DNA of 64,000 nt from NCBI GenBank assembly GCA_945876435.1, contig CAMCOD010000003.1, forward strand, positions 1-64,000, written 5' to 3'. A program made the position numbers and the translations under genes. This DNA is from an uncultured Clostridia bacterium (GTDB lineage: Bacteria; Bacillota; Clostridia; Oscillospirales; Ruminococcaceae). Positions 1 through 9,421 of this stretch are shown here, piece by piece. The number at the start of each line of letters is the position of its first letter. The first letter of the stretch is position 1. The notes below the pieces were generated by a model, which was not told the DNA's origin, searched no databases, and saw only the letters and a program-made list of their open reading frames with translations.

Positions 1-79
1 ATCTGGTGGAGTATAGCTTGAAAAAATAAAAAAGACCGCCTCCGGGCTCCTACCCTCGAAAGCGGTCAATGTGCGGAAA

Positions 80-134
80 ATATTGTGCGACAATATCCTC
101 CTGTAAAACATTATACAATATTGTAACATATTGT
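80..134. promoter_or_regulatory. Operator-like cluster of ATATTGT/ACAATAT repeats upstream of the first CDS
   Basis: ATATTGT-GCG-ACAATAT (80-96, perfect inverted repeat), ACAATATTGT palindrome (115-124), further ATATTGT (128-134), just before the SD and ATG at 156. Confidence 0.4.
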
Positions 135-155
135 CAACTTAGGAGGAACAAAAAA

Positions 156-932
156 ATGAAATGTCCAAAATGCGGAACTGAACACGAAAGTAACTTCTGC
201 CCAAACTGTGGAGCCCCTGCTCATCCAGTAGCACCAGAGGCCCCTCAGCCACCTGTTGCAAAAAAGAAAAAGAAGAAAAATGGTTGTCTGACTGTCATTG
301 CTTCCTTTGCTGTTATCATGGTGATTTTGGCTGCAATCGGCTCAATGAATAGCGATAAGTCATCTGCCCCTGCTTCTACACCTTCCAATCCAGTTTCCCA
401 GAATACTCCTCAGAAAGAAGAAACCTCAACTCCCGCTCCTGTTGAGGAAGAAAAATCCGACTGGATTAAGTCTGGTATGTACAAAGTAGGCACTGATATT
501 GAAGCCGGTGAGTATGTTGTTGTGTCTGATTCTATTTCATGCTACATTGAAGTTGCCAAAGACAGCTCTGGAACCATCGACAGCATCGTAACCAACGATA
601 ATATCTCTACCCATACCTATGTTTCTTTGTCTGATGGTCAATACTTCACCGTAAAAGGCGGAAAATTTATTCCAGAAGAAAAAATGGATGCTTTTGAAGC
701 CGAAAATGGCCAACTTGGTGAGGGAAAATACAAGGTTGGTAAAGATATTCCGGCTGGTGAATATAAAGTTAAGGCGACCGGAAGCTGCTATATCGAAGTT
801 AGCACTGGGTCTAAGGGTGTACTCAATGAAATTGTAACCAATGATAATATCGAATCTGGCGCTGAGAAGTATATCACGATCAGCGATGGTCAGTATGTCA
901 CTGTTAAGCGCGGTGTTATTGTAGTTGGTTAA
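156..932 (+). CDS. Zinc-ribbon membrane protein with two tandem extracytoplasmic repeats
   Basis: MKCPKCGTEHESNFCPNCG zinc ribbon, one TM segment, two repeats (SGMYKVGTDIEAGEYVV.../EGKYKVGKDIPAGEYKV...); SD AGGAGG before ATG 156. Confidence 0.75.
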   Translation: MKCPKCGTEHESNFCPNCGAPAHPVAPEAPQPPVAKKKKKKNGCLTVIASFAVIMVILAAIGSMNSDKSSAPASTPSNPVSQNTPQKEETSTPAPVEEEKSDWIKSGMYKVGTDIEAGEYVVVSDSISCYIEVAKDSSGTIDSIVTNDNISTHTYVSLSDGQYFTVKGGKFIPEEKMDAFEAENGQLGEGKYKVGKDIPAGEYKVKATGSCYIEVSTGSKGVLNEIVTNDNIESGAEKYITISDGQYVTVKRGVIVVG

Positions 933-944
933 TTTGTAAATAAA

Positions 945-984
945 AAAGCCCCCATTCCTGCGCCAACAGGAATGAGAGCCTTTT
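945..984 (+). terminator. Rho-independent terminator
   Basis: CATTCCTG-cgccaa-CAGGAATG stem after the stop codon, followed by CCTTTT. Confidence 0.5.
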
Positions 985-1093
985 ATCAATGCTTGCCCCA
1001 AAGATGGAACAATCACGTCGCACTTGTATTTTACCATCTTTCGGACGAGCTTGCAACCGCACACGCAAAAATTTCCGAAAGGTGGTTATTTTT

Positions 1094-2251
1094 ATGATCT
1101 GTAAAGCAAAACGCTGCGGAAAAGAAATCCCAGACGACGCCTATTTTTGCCCTTACTGCGGTAAGCAGCAGCGACCTACCAAGAAATCGACCCGCTCCGA
1201 TGGTCTGATGGAAAAGCGTGTCACCATCGATGGCAAACGCATCTCCTTCTACGGAAAAACGGAGAAAGAAATTCAGAAAAAGATGCTCGAATACTCCCAC
1301 AAGGAGGAATCCAGAAAGATTCGAGGTCAGCAGTTCGATTCCGTGCTTGAAGAATGGTGGGATATACACAGTGGCAGTCTGGCCTACACAACCGAAAAGT
1401 CTTACAAAGCCATCAGCAAGAGAATCAAGGAACACTTTGGGCAGGAAGCAGTCACAGAGATCAGCCCAATGGACTGCCAGGCATTCATTGCGCAGCTGGG
1501 CAAAAGAGGGTTCGCGTACAAAACGGTCAGCAATCATCTGATCGTTTTGAGGATGGTATTTGATTATGCTGTCCTTAATGGCATGATTCAACATAATCCC
1601 ACCTCTTCGGTGAAAATTCCAAAAGGATTGAAAGTAACAGAACGGTTGCCGGTATCAGCTGATATCTGCAAACTGATTGACAGCTCTGTGGATAAGCCTT
1701 TTGGTCTGCTGGCTTACCTTGTTCGCTACACCGGCCTGCGGCGTGGCGAAGCGCTCGCTTTGCAGGGCAAGCATTTCCTCTTTGATAAGAAGATGATTCT
1801 GGTAGAGCGTTCTGTCTATTGGGAGAACAATCGTCCAATCATCAAACTGCCGAAAACCAGAGCCGGTCTGCGCTATGCTCCGCTTCCGGACAATGTGGCT
1901 GCGAAAATCAAAGCGTTAAAGCTGAAGGATGACCAGTTGCTTTTCGCCGATCAAGATGGTAACCTGCTGACAGACTCAAAGCAGCGGGATTTGTGGTATC
2001 AATATCTGCTGTCTATCGGTCAGGCTCATTATGATCAAGATGCCCATGAATATAAGAGTAACTTTCAGCTTCACCAGCTCCGGCACAACTATGCTTCTGA
2101 TCTGTATGATCTGCGTATTGGTGAAAAGGAGATGGAGGCCTTTCTTGGTCATACAAACGCTGCATTCACACGCAAGCAATATGTTGCCCTTCGCGATCCT
2201 GCGATGCAGTCCGCTATCTCCAAGATCAATGATTTCTATACCGCCACATAA
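1094..2251 (+). CDS. Tyrosine recombinase/phage-type integrase with N-terminal zinc ribbon
   Basis: Catalytic motifs TGLRRGE, HQLRHNY, LGHTN, KQYVALRD; N-terminal CKAKRC...CPYC; sits next to the ssrA 3' end. Confidence 0.92.
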   Translation: MICKAKRCGKEIPDDAYFCPYCGKQQRPTKKSTRSDGLMEKRVTIDGKRISFYGKTEKEIQKKMLEYSHKEESRKIRGQQFDSVLEEWWDIHSGSLAYTTEKSYKAISKRIKEHFGQEAVTEISPMDCQAFIAQLGKRGFAYKTVSNHLIVLRMVFDYAVLNGMIQHNPTSSVKIPKGLKVTERLPVSADICKLIDSSVDKPFGLLAYLVRYTGLRRGEALALQGKHFLFDKKMILVERSVYWENNRPIIKLPKTRAGLRYAPLPDNVAAKIKALKLKDDQLLFADQDGNLLTDSKQRDLWYQYLLSIGQAHYDQDAHEYKSNFQLHQLRHNYASDLYDLRIGEKEMEAFLGHTNAAFTRKQYVALRDPAMQSAISKINDFYTAT

Positions 2252-2338
2252 TGGATTTACTACGACACTTTTACGACACTTAATCGTAAAAAACAGTGAA
2301 AAACAGTTACTTTCAAACATTAGCTTAAAACGCGAAAA

Positions 2339-2384
2339 AACCGCATGAACATGGGATTTTCCCTCATTCATGCGGCTTTTTCAT
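2339..2384 (-). terminator. Hairpin between integrase and ssrA; probable tmRNA terminator, possibly bidirectional
   Basis: CCGCATGAA...TTCATGCGG stem with T-rich tracts on both strands. Confidence 0.55.
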
Positions 2385-2395
2385 TTTACATATTC

Positions 2396-2754
2396 TGGTG
2401 GAGGCGGCGGGAATTGAACCCGCGTCCGAAAACCAGTCCATACAAGCTTCTCCGAGTGCAGTTTGTCTATCCGCCTTTCGGCCATTCCCTCCTCACAGCG
2501 CCGGCAAACAGGCTCTGTGGTTTAGTAGCTTCTGGTACAATCCTACCTGCGAAGCTGCTCAGCAGGATCGTTCACCACTAATCGACGCCTGATCCCGGCT
2601 CGTGGTCCTTCCGGGTCAGACGGCTGCTTTAATTAAGCAGCAAGTGCAACTTTATTGTTAGCGTTTAATTTTAAAATGTTGGGGTTTAAAGAGGTCCCAC
2701 ACCTCTACTCGCTTCTCATACTTCCCGATCCCCGTCGAAAACCTTTACGCCCCC
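2396..2754 (-). ncRNA. ssrA: tmRNA (transfer-messenger RNA)
   Basis: Reverse strand starts GGGGGCGTAAAGGTTTTCGACGGGGAT and ends CGGGTTCAATTCCCGCCGCCTCCACCA; acceptor stem pairs; tag ORF ...ANNKVALAA* at 2633-2662; adjacent smpB. Confidence 0.95.
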
Positions 2755-2758
2755 TTAT

Positions 2759-3229
2759 TTAATGGGAACGTTCCTTCAGGGAACGCTCAATGGTACGCTT
2801 TGCGTCTTTTTTCGCCATATCGTTGCGCTTATCGTAAAGTTTTTTACCTCTGCACAAGCCAACTTCCACCTTCACGCGGGAGTTTTTAAAGTACAGAGAC
2901 AGGGGTATCAAGGTTAAGCCCTCCTGCTTCAGCGTTCCGAACAGCTTCATGATCTCTTTTTTATGCATCAGCAGACGTCGGGGCCGGATCGGATCCCGGT
3001 TGAAGATGTTTCCCTTCTCATAGGGGCTGATGTGCATCTGCTTCACATACAATTCGCCGTTTTCGATATCGCACCAGCTGTCCTTCAGGTTGACCGTACC
3101 CTGGCGCAGACTTTTTACCTCTGTGCCGAACAGCTCGATTCCTGCCTCATAGCGTTCTTCAATGAAGTAGTCATGGAATGCTTTTCGATTGCTGGCAATT
3201 TGTTTGGTTCCCGGCTGTTTCACGGCCAA
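2759..3229 (-). CDS. smpB: SsrA-binding protein SmpB
   Basis: [41 protein letters not shown] motif; next to tmRNA. Confidence 0.96.
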   Translation of the reverse strand: MAVKQPGTKQIASNRKAFHDYFIEERYEAGIELFGTEVKSLRQGTVNLKDSWCDIENGELYVKQMHISPYEKGNIFNRDPIRPRRLLMHKKEIMKLFGTLKQEGLTLIPLSLYFKNSRVKVEVGLCRGKKLYDKRNDMAKKDAKRTIERSLKERSH

Positions 3230-3334
3230 TCCCCCTTTCTGCTTCTTGTTTTTACCGATTCATCGTTTATCGTAGGGGCAGCGCAAGGACTAATATTCCC
3301 GGCAGCCGCCCTATCTGTTTCCTGTTTCTATTTT

Positions 3335-3937
3335 TTACCCAATTTCCCGTCTGCCTTCGATGGCACGGTACAACGTCACCTCATCGGCATACTCCAGATT
3401 TCCTCCTACAGGGATCCCATAGGCCAACCTGGTCACCCGGACTCCCATTGGCTTGATCAGTCGGGCAAGGTAGGTTGCGGTTGCTTCCCCCTCCACCGTC
3501 GGATTGGTAGCCATAATGACCTCCCGTACGCCGCTGTCACTGAGACGGCTCAACAGTTCCCGGATGCTCAGCTGATCGGGACCGATGCCGTTCATGGGGC
3601 TTAACAAGCCATGAAGCACATGATACAAACCGTTGTATTCCTGTGTACGCTCAATGGCCAAAACATCCTTTGGGCCCTCAACCACACAGATGATGCTACG
3701 ATCCCGTTTATCATCACTGCAAATCTGGCAGGTAGGCTGATCCGTCAGGTTCTGGCACACGGCACAGCGATGGATCTTTTCATGAGCCTCCAAAATCGTC
3801 TGCGCCAATTGTTTTGCCTTTTCCTGAGGCATATCCAGAACATAGAACGCAAGGCGCTGGGCGGATTTTTTGCCAATTCCCGGCATACGTTCAAACTGTT
3901 CGATCAACCGGGTCAAGGGTAAAACATCGTACTTCAT
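3335..3937 (-). CDS. recR: Recombination protein RecR
   Basis: [24 protein letters not shown]; Cys4 zinc finger; Toprim; dnaX-ybaB-recR synteny. Confidence 0.96.
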   Translation of the reverse strand: MKYDVLPLTRLIEQFERMPGIGKKSAQRLAFYVLDMPQEKAKQLAQTILEAHEKIHRCAVCQNLTDQPTCQICSDDKRDRSIICVVEGPKDVLAIERTQEYNGLYHVLHGLLSPMNGIGPDQLSIRELLSRLSDSGVREVIMATNPTVEGEATATYLARLIKPMGVRVTRLAYGIPVGGNLEYADEVTLYRAIEGRREIG

Positions 3938-3945
3938 TGGTTCGA

Positions 3946-4293
3946 TTAGAACATTCCCGGGATATTCAGTCCACCGGTGATTTTCTCCATCTCAGAGGAA
4001 TTAATACCGTCAACCTTTGCGATTGCTTCGTTGATCAGCGCTTTGATCATATCCTCCAGCATCTCCACATCATCTGGGTCAACTGCTTCCGGTTTAATTT
4101 TTACAGAGAGGATCTCCCGTTTGCCGTTAATCTGGCACTCTACCATGCCGCCGGCTGCGGAAACCGTATATTCTTTGGCATTCAGCTCTTCCTGAGCCTT
4201 TTCCATCTCTTCCTGCATTTTCTGGGCCTGACGGATCATGCTCTGCATATTGCCGGCGCCGCCGCCCATACCCTGTGGAAGTCTTGCTTTCAT
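3946..4293 (-). CDS. YbaB/EbfC family nucleoid-associated protein
   Basis: [43 protein letters not shown]; located between dnaX and recR. Confidence 0.95.
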   Translation of the reverse strand: MKARLPQGMGGGAGNMQSMIRQAQKMQEEMEKAQEELNAKEYTVSAAGGMVECQINGKREILSVKIKPEAVDPDDVEMLEDMIKALINEAIAKVDGINSSEMEKITGGLNIPGMF

Positions 4294-4368
4294 AATCTTT
4301 TCCTCCTAAAGTTTTTACGAACTGAATTTTTGTATTTATCTGTACAGGCTGCACGCCTGCTGCAAGCG

Positions 4369-5988
4369 TTATTGTGTTTCAACCGCCACTCCTGCCCGTT
4401 CCATTTGACCCAGAAGCGCTGCCATTGGATCCTTTTGTTCCTCTTTTACCGCATATTTTTCCTTGTTGAAAGGCCCCATGCGGAAATCCCGCCCACATGC
4501 CTGCTGAAAAGCCTGATGAATGGCTTTTTTTGCCTGTTCATCGCTGCGAATCAGGCTGAGGAAAAACTTGCTTTCACAGTCAATAAGCACCAAATCACCC
4601 AATTGATAAGCTTTAGAATCCGCCAGAGCGCCGCAAAGCGGACGGTTGATCCCGGAAAGCTGCTCCAGCACCTGAGCCCACGGACGGAAGGGTTCCACCT
4701 TTTCCCGTGGAATATCGGAAAGATCCACATCCATGGAAACCGGCTTTTGTTTTTCCACCGATTTTTCCTTTGGCTGTGGAGAAATCGCTTCTTCCCTGTC
4801 CGGCATTTGATTGTTTTGGCTCGCAGGCGCTTTCAACGCCAGTCCGGAAGCAAGAGCCTTCTCCAAACGATCCAGTCTGGCTTCAATGGCCTGCGCGGAA
4901 CGGTCCATTTCCGGGCTACCCATACGGATCAGCGCCATTTCCAGTTCCGTTCTCGGCTGCGAAGTCCTATTCATTCGGGACAGACAGTCCTGTAAAGCAG
5001 TCAGACAGTACAATATCTGCGGCAGACTGTAGTGGGAGGCCTGTTCTTTCAGCTTCTCCATGTCCTGTGGCAGATTCGGCACCACATCCTCAGGATTTTT
5101 CAGTGCTTTGGCCATCATCAATCCCCGATAGTGCCCGATCAGCTGTGTACACATCTTCTCGAAATCAACGGATGCCTGATGCATGGTTTCCATAACTTCC
5201 AGCATTTTTGCCGGATTCTGCTCCAACACCGCGGCAGCTAAGTCAAACAAACAATCCTGCATGGCAAGACCGGCTGCCTGTGTTACAACAGCCGCGCTGA
5301 CATGAGCTGCCGTACTGCGGCAAACATCCAGCAGAGACAAAGCGTCGCGCATCCCCCCGTCTGCAAGGCGGGCAATCAGCAAAGCTGCGTCCTCATCCAA
5401 CTGGATTTCCTCCTGCCGGCTGACCGACAGAAGATGACTCTTGATCACCTCCGGCTGGATCCGCTTAAAATCAAAGCGTTGGCAGCGGGAGAGAATGGTA
5501 GCGGGCACCTTATGCACCTCAGTGGTCGCAAGAATAAAGATCACATGCTCCGGAGGTTCCTCCAAAATCTTCAGCAGAGCGTTAAACGCCGCTGTACTGA
5601 GCATATGAGTCTCATCAATGATGTAAACCCGGTATTTGGCTTGGGAGGGGGTAAAAGCGGCCTCTTCCCGAAGCTGGCGAATATCGTCCACACCATTGTT
5701 CGAGGCGGCGTCGATCTCCACCACATCCAAAACGGAACCTTCATCAATCCCCCGGCACAGCTCACAGACGCCGCAGGGGTTTCCGTCCTTCTGATTGGGA
5801 CAGTTGACCGCCTTCGCGATAATACGGGAGCAGGTCGTCTTGCCGGTACCGCGGGAACCAGTAAACAGAAAGGCGTGACCAATGCGTCCGCTGGCAATCT
5901 CGTTTTTCAGCGTTACCGTAACCTGTTCCTGTCCAACCACCTCATCAAAGGTTTTGGAACGGTATTTTCGGTACAGGGCCTGATACAC
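4369..5988 (-). CDS. dnaX: DNA polymerase III subunit gamma/tau
   Basis: MYQALYRKYRSKTFDEVVGQEQV; Walker A GSRGTGKTT; DnaX signature motifs. Confidence 0.97.
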   Translation of the reverse strand: MYQALYRKYRSKTFDEVVGQEQVTVTLKNEIASGRIGHAFLFTGSRGTGKTTCSRIIAKAVNCPNQKDGNPCGVCELCRGIDEGSVLDVVEIDAASNNGVDDIRQLREEAAFTPSQAKYRVYIIDETHMLSTAAFNALLKILEEPPEHVIFILATTEVHKVPATILSRCQRFDFKRIQPEVIKSHLLSVSRQEEIQLDEDAALLIARLADGGMRDALSLLDVCRSTAAHVSAAVVTQAAGLAMQDCLFDLAAAVLEQNPAKMLEVMETMHQASVDFEKMCTQLIGHYRGLMMAKALKNPEDVVPNLPQDMEKLKEQASHYSLPQILYCLTALQDCLSRMNRTSQPRTELEMALIRMGSPEMDRSAQAIEARLDRLEKALASGLALKAPASQNNQMPDREEAISPQPKEKSVEKQKPVSMDVDLSDIPREKVEPFRPWAQVLEQLSGINRPLCGALADSKAYQLGDLVLIDCESKFFLSLIRSDEQAKKAIHQAFQQACGRDFRMGPFNKEKYAVKEEQKDPMAALLGQMERAGVAVETQ

Positions 5989-6036
5989 ACTTCCTCACTC
6001 CCACTGGTTTTCAAGTAAAAAGCGAATAAAACAGAT

Positions 6037-6233
6037 GGTAAGAAAAGAGCAGGACCACCTTTCGGTGACGCATCTGCTTGATCATACAGCCATACAGGTT
6101 GAACTGGGGCGCACAGAACGATCCGCTTAATGCTGCTCGGTTCCCCGCCTGACATGATTCACGGTGACCTGTCGCCCAGGACCCGTATAGCTGCATGGTG
6201 AAGCATACGCTGCCCTGCCCCTGCTGTCTTACC
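6037..6233 (-). ncRNA. ffs: Signal recognition particle RNA (large, Alu-domain type); ends approximate
   Basis: Reverse strand contains ATCATGTCAGGCGGGGAACCGAGCAGCATTAAGCGG; termini GGTAAGACAGCAGG/CCTGCTCTTTTCTTACC pair; upstream of dnaX as in Bacillus scr-dnaX. Confidence 0.85.
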
Positions 6234-6365
6234 ATACTCTGATATTATAATATAAGTTTATGCAAAAGGCAAGGTCTTATTAGAAAATTTACAAGTTTGT
6301 CCGTTTTCTTCTCGGATTTTCCCTGAAAACATCTCCAAAACAGCGCAGGAAAGCCCTGTCCTTCT

Positions 6366-6941
6366 TTAAAACCGTATTTTCTCCCGCTCTGTCAGAAGCA
6401 TCTGAATCGGCACATCGTAGCGGCCATGGTGTATCTGTTCCCGTACACATTCCGAGTAGTTGATGCCCACGGTTGTTCCTTTATATTGGGAAAGAAAGCG
6501 GTCATAATAACCGCCGCCATAGCCCAACCGGTAGCCCTTTCTGTCGTTGCAGAAAGCAGGCACCACGCAGAGGCTTCCTTTCCAGTTTTTGCAGGATTCA
6601 GCGGAAGCATTCGGCTCCAAAATTCCGTACGAGCCCGGCTCCAGCTCATCCATGGAATGGATATAGAACATTTCCATCCGGTGAGTTCCCGGCACACAGC
6701 GGGGGACCACCACTTTCTTTCCATCCGCCCAGGCTCGTTCCATCAAGCGGCGCGTATCCACCTCCTGCGCTGTGGATACATAAGTGATGATGGTATGAGC
6801 CTGATGATACTGAGGCAAACGAATCAGCCGATGGAAGATCAGCCGGTCTTTTTCCCCTCTCAAAGCAGGAGACATGGCGGCACGGATGGCACGCATCTCG
6901 CTGCGAAGCTGTTTTTTGTATATGCGGAGATCTATACGCAT
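6366..6941 (-). CDS. 5-formyltetrahydrofolate cyclo-ligase family protein
   Basis: KKQLRSEMRAIRAAM...; RLGYGGGYYDRFL motif. Confidence 0.92.
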   Translation of the reverse strand: MRIDLRIYKKQLRSEMRAIRAAMSPALRGEKDRLIFHRLIRLPQYHQAHTIITYVSTAQEVDTRRLMERAWADGKKVVVPRCVPGTHRMEMFYIHSMDELEPGSYGILEPNASAESCKNWKGSLCVVPAFCNDRKGYRLGYGGGYYDRFLSQYKGTTVGINYSECVREQIHHGRYDVPIQMLLTEREKIRF

Positions 6942-7471
6942 TGGAGGGACTCCCGCAGTTCTTTTGCCGCCGCCTCACCTTTCAGTTCCGCCACCAAAGC
7001 CAGCGCAAATTCCAGCGCAACCCCGGCACCCCTGGCGGTTATGATCCGTCCATCCTTTTCTACCGCTTTTCCGGTAAATTCCGCTCCCATCTGTTCTTCT
7101 TCAAACCCTGGGAAGCAAGTGGCTTTTTTGCTTTTCAGCAGACCCTTGTGCCCCAATACGGACGGAGCCGCGCAGATTGCCCCAATCACTCCATTTTTTT
7201 CCGCGGCAGCACGCAGACCCTGTTCCACCAAGGGAGACCTGTCCAGATTGGTGGTTCCCGGCATACCACCCGGCAGAATTACCGCCTCCGCGTCAGAAAA
7301 ATCCAAGCCTTCCCCGCAGGAATCTGCCTGTATTCCAACACCGTGGGCGCCTCGGATCAGCCTTCCTCCCACTCCTACGGTCAACACTTCAACGCCAGCC
7401 CGGCGCAAAAGGTCGATTGGAGCCAAAGCCTCCATCTCCTCAAAGCCTTCTGCTAAAAAAACGTATACCAT
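6932..7471 (-). CDS. DJ-1/PfpI family protein
   Basis: VFLAEGFEEMEALAPIDLLRRAG...; AICAAPSVL nucleophile elbow. Confidence 0.92.
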   Translation of the reverse strand: MVYVFLAEGFEEMEALAPIDLLRRAGVEVLTVGVGGRLIRGAHGVGIQADSCGEGLDFSDAEAVILPGGMPGTTNLDRSPLVEQGLRAAAEKNGVIGAICAAPSVLGHKGLLKSKKATCFPGFEEEQMGAEFTGKAVEKDGRIITARGAGVALEFALALVAELKGEAAAKELRESLQCV

Positions 7472-7551
7472 AACGATCCTCCCTTGTCTGTAACTTTCTT
7501 TCAATTCTCACTGGCTTATCACTGGCTTATCAATCGGCCGTCGATCTCTCC

Positions 7552-8481
7552 TTAATCTGCCACCAGGGACAGATAACTGTCCTTTAAGACGATTTTTCTC
7601 TCCTCATTGAGCCAGAAAATCATGGCGCTGTTCACTTTTTCTCCATTTTCCACACTTTCCCAGGTTGGCAAACAAAGGGTTATGGATTTTTCTCCCGCAA
7701 ACTCCGCCAGGAGAGACAGCGCACCTTCCCGATGTTCTTCATCACAGAGAAATTCCTTCAGAATCACACTGCCCTGCTCCCAAGGGCTTCCGCCGCCCAT
7801 GGGCCAGCAGCCCGCAATAGCCACCGGTTCACCGTCCGCTGTGATTTTGCAGAGTCCGCCGCCGTAGTAAGCAGCCTCCCGGTGGTTAAAAGCATAGTGT
7901 TCCGCTGTCCAAAGGAAGTAACCTTCGCCTTTTTTCTCCCGACAACCTTTTTCCAGCAAAGCATGGCGGATCTCCTCGTATTCTTCGCCGCTTTCCACAG
8001 GCTCCAGCTCCCAGCCGGCATCCGTATAGTCATCGACAATATCCAGCCACTGTTCCTGTTGTTCTTCCTCCACCTGAGCCTCCAGTTGGGTACAGCAGGG
8101 TTCAAAGCCCTGTTTGGCGTAGAAATCACAAAGGCTCTCTTCCGCTGGATATAATACGGCAAAGTCCTTTCCCTGCTCCCGCAGATCGGTCAAAGCCTCC
8201 CGCATCAGACGGCTGCTGTAGCCCTTTCCCCTGTATTGCGGCAGAGTGGCCACGCCATAAATATAGCTTCCTTCCCTGCACTGCTCACCATTCTGCCACC
8301 GGATCGGCAGCAAAGTCAAAACGGACACGATCTGTCCTTTCGCTTCATAAACATAGGTATCCTTCAGCGGATATTCCTCAGCCGTCAGAATATTCTGATA
8401 GCGCTGATCAGCCCCAAAGCACTGGGACCAGATATTCAGCAGACTGTCCTTATCGGCTTTTTGCGCTTGTCTCATCATCAT
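7552..8481 (-). CDS. GNAT family N-acetyltransferase
   Basis: YIYGVATLPQYRGKGYSSRLMREAL acetyl-CoA binding motif. Confidence 0.88.
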   Translation of the reverse strand: MMMRQAQKADKDSLLNIWSQCFGADQRYQNILTAEEYPLKDTYVYEAKGQIVSVLTLLPIRWQNGEQCREGSYIYGVATLPQYRGKGYSSRLMREALTDLREQGKDFAVLYPAEESLCDFYAKQGFEPCCTQLEAQVEEEQQEQWLDIVDDYTDAGWELEPVESGEEYEEIRHALLEKGCREKKGEGYFLWTAEHYAFNHREAAYYGGGLCKITADGEPVAIAGCWPMGGGSPWEQGSVILKEFLCDEEHREGALSLLAEFAGEKSITLCLPTWESVENGEKVNSAMIFWLNEERKIVLKDSYLSLVAD

Positions 8482-8504
8482 ACCTCCTGATTTGCAACCA
8501 TGCC

Positions 8505-9389
8505 CTACCTGGCCAGTGTCGCGTCGTATTTTACCAGCATCTCGTCCGGAAAATAGGACTCTTTGGCTTTTCGCAGGCTTTCCGAGCCCATATCATCCTC
8601 GCGGTTGATTCGGCTGTAGTTCTGGCAGCTTTTTTCCACAAACTGCTGATTAATCATAGGATAGCAACCCGGATAAGTCAGGTTGGCTTTCTCAAAATGA
8701 ACCACAACGGTGTCCTTGTTGACCGCCGACGCAAGAGTAAAGGCCTCTACCTTTTCACCGACCCGCAGCAAACCTCCCATAAGTTCTTCCTCTTTAAAGT
8801 GGTCCATTGCGGTATAAAGTGCCTTTTGCTCCTCCTCCAGCTTTTCGCCTGTGGTTTCTTCCCGGTTTTTGTACCAGTCCACACTCATGGCACGGCACTC
8901 CGGCAGATTTTCTTCCGTAATCGGTTCGTAGCTCCAATCCGGACAGGAAACCAGAAAATGCTTGATGTGATTGCGTTTGGCAGCCAGCTTTCTGCCCTTC
9001 AGCTCCGCCAGTTTTTCTCTAGTGTAGCAGTAATCGAAGTCAACCCGATCCTCCTCAAAGAGGAATTTCCCCGGCATTTGTTCCTCCAGGCGCTGGCGCT
9101 CCGGTTCAAGAATGCTGTGGAGCCGCAGAGGCACACCTTCTTTTGCCGCTTCCTCCTCCAGCGCCTGAATCAGCTTCAGCCGGTCCCCCGCGCCAAAGTA
9201 ACCAAAAGTTACCCCATCAAAGCGGCTGCGGATCACCGCAAAGCCCTCAAACTTGGCAATCTCATTGTGGTAAAAATCCTGCCAGTTGAATATGGTGGAA
9301 AAACAGTACTCCGCTCCGTAAAACTGATCCACCGCCAGCCGGTCTTTAATCCATTCTTTATCTTCTATTGTGATTTTGCGAAAATCCAC
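8505..9389 (-). CDS. DUF2156-like (phosphatidylglycerol lysyltransferase C-terminal-like) protein
   Basis: FSTIFNWQDFY...KLAAKRNHIKHFL...INREDDMGSESLRKAKESYFP. Confidence 0.75.
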   Translation of the reverse strand: MDFRKITIEDKEWIKDRLAVDQFYGAEYCFSTIFNWQDFYHNEIAKFEGFAVIRSRFDGVTFGYFGAGDRLKLIQALEEEAAKEGVPLRLHSILEPERQRLEEQMPGKFLFEEDRVDFDYCYTREKLAELKGRKLAAKRNHIKHFLVSCPDWSYEPITEENLPECRAMSVDWYKNREETTGEKLEEEQKALYTAMDHFKEEELMGGLLRVGEKVEAFTLASAVNKDTVVVHFEKANLTYPGCYPMINQQFVEKSCQNYSRINREDDMGSESLRKAKESYFPDEMLVKYDATLAR

Positions 9390-9421
9390 AAAGACATCTT
9401 CTTTCTCGTTCTTCTTAACCT

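Noticed and set aside
989-1093. Upstream extension of the integrase ORF to 989
   Set aside because: Better start at ATG 1094 with GAAAGGTGG SD; the extension overlaps the terminator hairpin region and adds no conserved sequence.
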